Origin: Cryptomeria japonica
Lineage: Eukaryota; Streptophyta; Pinopsida; Cupressales; Cupressaceae
NCBI RefSeq assembly: GCF_030272615.1
Contig: NC_081410.1
Location: 507,741,942-507,805,941, forward strand
Length of the DNA stretch: 64,000 nt
Direction: 5' to 3'
In this document: positions 58,327 to 64,000 of the stretch, in pieces
Position numbering within the stretch: the stretch's first letter is position 1
Layout of the letters: each line of letters starts with the position of its first letter
Notes under the pieces: generated by a model
Seen by the model: only the letters and a program-made list of their open reading frames with translations
What the model was told of the DNA's origin: nothing
Databases searched by the model: none
Program-made: the position numbers and the translations under genes

Positions 58327-60141
58327 CATATATCCAAGTTTTCTTGCCAAAACACACATTCAAATAGTTGCATGAATAGGATTTCTTCTTAGACCATTGA
58401 GCCATACCATAACCAATCAAATCTCCTCAAATCATGTCTTAGAGATGATAGCTTGTACATCACTACCAACATCGTGCCTTCCAGTGCATGCCTTCCATCT
58501 TTAGCAATCTGCATTAAATCTATTGGCTCATCTTTTGGTCAATCACCATAAATGGTTTGATGGTTTGCTTCACCTAATTCGATTTGTATTCAGACATCCT
58601 ACATCGATCAGTGCACTATATGGATCTGATTAGATATGTCCTTCCTCTAGCTGCAACCCCTCTATAGCTTGACCCATAACAGTTAGAGTCAACATTAAAT
58701 GTCGATCAACTTTGTAATAACCTCATCATCACAACACTTCACTAGCTTTTGCAAGCTTTCCACTTCAACTCCACATGGCATCCCTGTCGGTATCCATCTT
58801 AGCTTAGACCTTTATGTCAGTTCAGATAGAATCATCAACCAAACACTCAATTGGTGCACACCTACCAGATATCTAACCCTACCAGTTCTCTAGTAACCTT
58901 ATTGGTATGTGTTCTCTTGGCACCTTTGTCGACATCCACAGTAGCTTACTATGTTAAACCAACATGGTCACCAAGAAATATCACACAATCGGTTTATGCT
59001 TCATACTACCGGTCCCTCTTTGCCTACTAGTTACCCTTCTTGCCTTTTCCTTCCTTGTGTCGGTGGATCTTGTCAGCCCAGTCATCAATTATGCTAATCT
59101 TCAGTAATAATCTTTGATGACACATCATGTGCATCTTCATCAGACTGAGAGAACTTCACCTTTGTCTCTTTCTCCACTTGGTTGTATGTTGGTATTCTCC
59201 TTGTTTACCAATTTCCATGTTTTAGCCTTCATACTCGTAGTGTGCATGATATTTTTATGCCAACTGTCTCCATCCATTATGCATCTGTAGAATACCACTT
59301 TCCATCTGCATACCAGTAACTCCATGTGTGCAACTATAGAGCCTTATTTTCAATTGACTAGTTCTCTTCTCAACCGGTTTGCCAAGAAAGAAAACTCACC
59401 ATCTTAACTCTTCCTTCTGTACCCCAGTAGCACACAATGTCTTCACATGCTGACCCGATGCACATTTATGATCTCAACCTCAGGGTGCTTCCTCATCTTC
59501 TACATTACTCATCTAGTCTATGCATCCAATTATCATTCTTTGCTTGCTCTATCTTATCCTGGAGAGTCATAATGCATTCCATGTATGTTAAGAGATAAGC
59601 CAAGTAATTACCACTTACCGATAGAAGTGAACCCTTGTCTCCTATGGGTCAATGATAGAAGAGAATTAGTTATCAACATATTGTGCACTTCAGCTTCCAG
59701 TATTGAAAAAATATGACTTCCTTGTGTGAGCACCTATATCTCCTACACATAATCCTATAGACATCCCCTTTGTCTACTTTACTATCTTGAAGTAGTCCAA
59801 ACTCTATCAGTCATGTCACCATCCTGGGATGACCTAGTCTCCCAGTGTGAGTACTACAGTTTCACACCCACTTACATACTGGTTTTTCACTTTGTCATTA
59901 GCTCACCCTACTAACTTTCTAGACACATGCTTATCGGTTGGCAACATCTTAATGCGAACACATTACTTTACCACTCATCACACCATACCAGATTTCAATA
60001 CTTGTTATCAACACAAGTCAACACTAACTTGTGTACTGGTGACCTGCAATACTTGGCTGATATCAATGTCACCAATACACTTCAATATCCTACATCAGTC
60101 ATGCTATAACGGTTGACATCAATGCTAGCACAATGCCAACA
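58327..60141 (-). repeat. Element F 3' LTR, right (U3-side) part
   Basis: It continues the F LTR from the E target site CATAT and ends (plus strand) CAATGCCAACA next to the F polypurine tract. It is rich in CACCAWCC and CCGGT words. Open frames within (for example 59847-60116) have no recognisable domain. Confidence 0.85.
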
Positions 60142-60142
60142 A

Positions 60143-60153
60143 TCTCCCCCTTT
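60143..60153 (-). other. Polypurine tract of element F
   Basis: On the minus strand AAAGGGGGAGA precedes TGTTGGCATTGTGCTAGC, the start of the F 3' LTR. Confidence 0.88.
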
Positions 60154-61314
60154 GGGATTGATGTCAACACACATGTAGTATCTGGTATACTACAGATACA
60201 TTCCCACCCTTTGACAACAATGGAAAAGGGTCTTGACAATCGGTATATTGCAAGCTCTCTCTTCCCCGTTTTGTACTGGTTTCTTGTTCCCTTTTTACCA
60301 CTATGCTTTGTAACCTCTCAACTAGCAGCATATGAACCGGATAATAGACACCAAACCATTTAACATATTCTCCCCCTATGCACGTAACTCACATCTCCCT
60401 ATATAGGGGTCCATGATGCAACAACACTGACACTTGATTTCCTCCCGTGTTGAGTGTATCAGGCACCAATCATAAGATGTGAGTTTGAACTCCCCTTGAA
60501 TCACATCCCTCTGGTCTTTATTTTTGGTCAAGTCCTAAACCGATACCCCAAACTGTACTTTGTACCAATGAAAGTAAGCATCTATACATGTTTATGGTCT
60601 TTCACTTCCATGACATCCATCCCATCTTTATGACATAATCATACCTGACCACAATGCCAAGTCACATTGACTCCATGTCAACACTCACACTGATTAACAT
60701 CATGATGTCTCATACACATGGGATCGGCCACTAGTCCAACACATTGTCATTTAGGAGAACATTTGATATCATCAGAGACATAAAGTCATCTGAGTAGGCC
60801 ACCAGAGCCATTACAACACAACCAGAACATATTTACCCACTTATTCATCAATACCGGTAACTGTTCCTACCGGAAACATACTCCACCTATTAGTTTACTG
60901 TACCAATTTAGTATCTCTGCTAGTATACTTTATCCACTGGTTCTCCTTCTGGTGTCACATCCCACTTTGACACTTGTAGAAGTGATCCATCTCACCCATG
61001 TGAATGTGTATCCAAGATATCAATTGCACACATTCTTTTATCTCAACTTTTTCATCATGTCGGTGACTACCCATCCTTTCCTTTGTCCTTCTCAACATAT
61101 GGGGGTGAATGATTTGATCAACATATATCTCCTCCTAAGGATTTGCACCTCCTTTAAACTTTAGGAGATATCACATGTGCATTGAGTGAACAGTGCCAGT
61201 CCATGGTCATGTTCTCTTCCTTAGTTGAGATGTCAATATGTAGATATTATTATTTGATTCTTCAAGGCATATTCTCAATTAGCTGCATTATTCTTGAACT
61301 AAATCTTTGTACCT
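60154..61314 (-). other. Element F interior without recognisable coding sequence
   Basis: Between gag and the polypurine tract about 1.16 kb has no frame that I can relate to pol or to the ORF2 of elements B and G. It is rich in CAT/ACC words on the plus strand. Confidence 0.55.
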
Positions 61315-61906
61315 TTAAAATTGTTTTCTAACATTTTGCAGCTCTTCTATTGCACCTACTAGTTTGCATTCAAGTTCTACTTTGGCTTCATCTTCATAAT
61401 CACTCCCAAACATATCTTGGTGGTAAGAGTGATCTACATGATTACTCTCTAATGTGTGCCTCTCATCTTTTGATTCTTGAGCCAAAAAGAGGTGAGTTTC
61501 CTCTTCATCGTTTTTGCTGCTGCTAACAAATTTACCTTCATCATCTACAAACACACATGATTCATTCCTTTTTTGGTTTTCATAAACTGGTTCTATAGTG
61601 CAAGGTTCATTGCTATACAATTTCTTCAATCTATCCCATAGGCTTTTAGCAGATATGCATCTATCCACCTGTGAGGAGACATCACTGGATAGCCCACTGA
61701 GTATGGCCTTCATTGCACTAGTTTCTTCTTTCTGCATCTGAAATGGTGGAGGGACAAAATTTACTAGGGAAGTCATTAACAATAGACATCCAGACATCAT
61801 ACCCTAGAGAGGACAAATGAACTTCCATTCTACAACTCCAAATAGAATAATTTGAACAATCAAAAACTAGAGCAGGGATTGACACTAAACAAACCATTGT
61901 GTCCAT
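61315..61906 (-). pseudogene. Element F gag (UBN2/DUF4219-type)
   Basis: The minus strand encodes VFDCSNYSIWSCRMEVHLSS (the NYxxWxxRM opening of copia gag), LGYDVWMSIVND, then after a shift ETSAMKAILSGLSSDVSSQV, CISAKSLWDRLKKLYSNE and an acidic tail with FGSDYEDEAKVELECKLVGA. No zinc knuckle was found. It lies directly after the primer-binding site, as expected. A frameshift near 61735 breaks it. Confidence 0.82.
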
Positions 61907-61955
61907 AATCTAGAATCTACCCAAGCTAGAGAAAGCTCGTCTGACTAGGAACCTA

Positions 61956-61970
61956 GGCTCTGATACCAAT
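61956..61970 (-). other. Primer-binding site of element F
   Basis: Plus-strand GGCTCTGATACCAAT is the exact reverse complement of ATTGGTATCAGAGCC, adjacent to the LTR end TGTTAGATACAATG. Confidence 0.93.
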
Positions 61971-64000
61971 TGTTAGATACAATGTGCCACTAAGAGGGGG
62001 GGATGGGGGTGAATCAGTGGTTTACAAAATTTTCCCTTTATCTACCCTATGTGTGAATACCAGTTATCATCCTATTACCTAGTGGGTCTACTAGTAAGAT
62101 AAATCAAGACAATGCAATGCAAGCATACAAAAGGGCACATCCCATAACATCAGTATATATGAGGAAAATCCAAGATGGGAAAAACCTCAGTGAGAAATGT
62201 TGTTGGAGTCTACTACTCCAACCCAACCTCACAATGAAACACTTTGGCTACAACATTTAGGGTACCAACCCAAGGAGTACCACTCCTGTAGTTAATGGGC
62301 ACCAACCCAAAGGAGCTACAAGCTCTATTGTTTATGGGAACCAACCCAAAGGAGCTACAACCCCTGCACTGAGTACCAACCCAGTGATCTTCAAAGAATC
62401 ATTATCAAATACAAAAGTAATAACCTATTACAAGTGAACCTTGCAACCATTGCATATAATCTATTTTCCGGTATCACTCCTTCTCTGGCTTACCGATTCT
62501 CTACTCTTCCGGTCACTCTGTCTCTCTTCAGCTTTCTGCTGGATCACTCTCTTCTGCTCTCTGCTACACTCTTTTGTTGCTACCTTACTGGTTATGCTCT
62601 ACCAGTTACTTCTACTTTGTTTCTACTCTGTGAATTTTCCCTTATCCCATCCACTTTTATCTTTCACTGCCGATTTATTGCCCTTTCTTCTACACCATTC
62701 AACTGGCATTCATGCTTAAATACTTCTTTACTTGTGGTCTTTACCTTACTAGTTAATACCCTCTCACCGGTTGCATCTCCAACACACAACTTATATGAAC
62801 TTTGATGAAGTCACTGAATGGTTGGCCCTCTGCTGCTCTTTCACACTCCTCACATCAACATGGGGTATGCAACATACACATTTGATCTTTGGTCTTTATA
62901 CATATATCCATGTTTTCCTACCAAAACACAAATTCAAACACTCATGTGAATAGGGTTTCTTCTTCCACCAATGAGCCATACCATAACCAATCAAATATCC
63001 TCAAATCATATCTCAGAGATGATTTCTTGTACATCACTTCCAACATCGTGCCTTCCAATGCATGCCTTCCATCTTTAGCAATTTGCATTCAATCTGTCGG
63101 CTCATCTTTTGGTCAATTGCCATAAATGGTTCGATGGTTTGCTTCACCTAATTCAATCTGTATCTAGACATCCTACATTGATCAGTGCACTCCATGGATC
63201 TAATCTAATACATCCTTCCTCGAGCCACAACCCCTCTAGAACTCGACCCATAATAGTCACAGTCAACATTAAATGTTGACCAACTCTACAACAACCTCAC
63301 CGTCAGGACACTTGACCAACTTCTCCAAGCTTGCCACTTCAACTCCAGGTGCCATCCTTGTTAGTATCCATCTCAACTTAGACCTTTATGTTGGTTCAGA
63401 TGAGATCACCAACCAAACACTCAACTGGTGCAAACCTACCAGACATCTAACCCTACAGGTTCTCTAGTAACTATGCTGGTATGTCTTCTCTTATCACCTT
63501 TGTTGATATCCACCTTAGCTCATTATGTTGAACCAACATGGTCACCAACCAATATCACACAACTAATGTATGCTTCATACTACTGGTCCCTCTTTGCCTA
63601 CCGATTAACCTTCTTTCCTTTTGCTTCCTTGTGTTGGTGGATCTTGTTAGCCTGGTCATCAATCATGTCGGCCTTCAGCAACAATCTTGGATGACATATC
63701 ATGTACATCTTCATCAGACTAAGAGAAATTCACCTTTGTCTCTCTGTCCACTCGGTTGTATGTCGGTATTCTCCTTGTTTACCAGTTTGCATGTTTCTGC
63801 CTTCATACTGGTAGTGTGCATGATATCTTCATGCCAACTATCTCCATCCATTATGCATCTTTGGCAACAACACTTTCCATCTACATACCAGTAACTCCAT
63901 GTGTGCAACTACAAAGCCTTGTTTTCAATTGACTAGTTCTCTTCTCAACTAGTTTTCCAAGTAGGCAAACTCACCATCTTAACTCTTCCTTCTCTCCCCT
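61971..64000 (-). repeat. Element F 5' LTR (extends past the window)
   Basis: It starts (plus strand) TGTTAGATACAATGTGCC with a G-rich run, the AAAATCCAAGATGGGAAAAA block, and tandem ACCAACCCAAAGGAGCTAC units (62263-62390). It is uninterrupted at the place where E entered the other copy (TTTATACATATATCCATG near 62896), so it shows the empty target site. About 0.7 kb should lie beyond 64000. Confidence 0.87.

Larger units (their letters stand above)
42531..64000 (-). mobile_element. Element F: LTR retrotransposon with very long LTRs and gag only, hosting E and G
   Basis: On the minus strand: 5' LTR from beyond 64000 to 61971, primer-binding site at 61970-61956, gag at 61906-61315, polypurine tract at 60153-60143, and 3' LTR from 60141 to 42531. 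That 3' LTR is broken into 58327-60141, a repeated piece 44884-45565, and 42531-43464 by element E. Without insertions the LTR is about 2.75 kb. The interior is only about 1.83 kb and has no pol, so F is another non-autonomous gag-carrying element. Its right end is outside the window. Confidence 0.85.

Overview
This 64 kb window reads as repeat-dominated nuclear DNA from a land plant with a large genome. The grounds are plant-type Ty1/copia LTR elements, an L1-type LINE with a DUF4283-like ORF1, short TTTAGGG repeats, GT-AG introns, low GC, and no convincing intact host gene. A gymnosperm such as a conifer would fit the density of old nested insertions, but the sequence alone does not prove it. 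Almost every coding stretch is a decayed mobile-element reading frame.

Layout. 1-1600: a short tandem repeat and an AGCGCT-rich array split by a 994-bp non-autonomous DNA element with terminal inverted repeats. 1600-10500: mostly featureless, with one isolated copia-type LTR (4912-6427). 10900-11270: the end of another LTR with its primer-binding site. 12042-14535: a multi-exon, decayed gene of unknown function. 14996-22818: an L1-type LINE with ORF1, endonuclease, RT, RNase H and an extra third ORF, flanked by a target-site duplication. 22900-24830: tandem satellites. 24890-35500 (minus strand): a large degenerate DDE-type transposase gene of a family I cannot name, split by a complete 7.7-kb LTR element (26542-34215). 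35860-39035: (GA)n tracts, a 726-bp-offset duplication and an 887-bp tandem duplication. 39307-42350: another LTR element remnant. 42531-64000: a nest in which element F (minus, very long LTRs, gag only) carries copia element E (plus) in its LTR, and E carries element G (minus) in its reverse transcriptase.

The most interesting signal is shared by three LTR elements (26542-34215, 39307-42350 and 48596-55244). Each lacks protease, integrase, RT and RNase H. Each instead has a coiled-coil/zinc-knuckle gag. Two carry, and the third retains a piece of, a roughly 3.3-kb second ORF with an N-terminal globular part, a variable highly charged middle and a C-terminal coiled coil. They look like gag-carrying non-autonomous elements (TR-GAG style) with a conserved accessory protein of unknown function. 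A short motif of that protein also resembles part of the extra ORF of the LINE. Element E encodes a copia polyprotein and could represent the type of autonomous partner that once mobilised them; that is inference.

Coordinates of element ends come from reading LTR termini, primer-binding sites, polypurine tracts and target-site duplications by eye.
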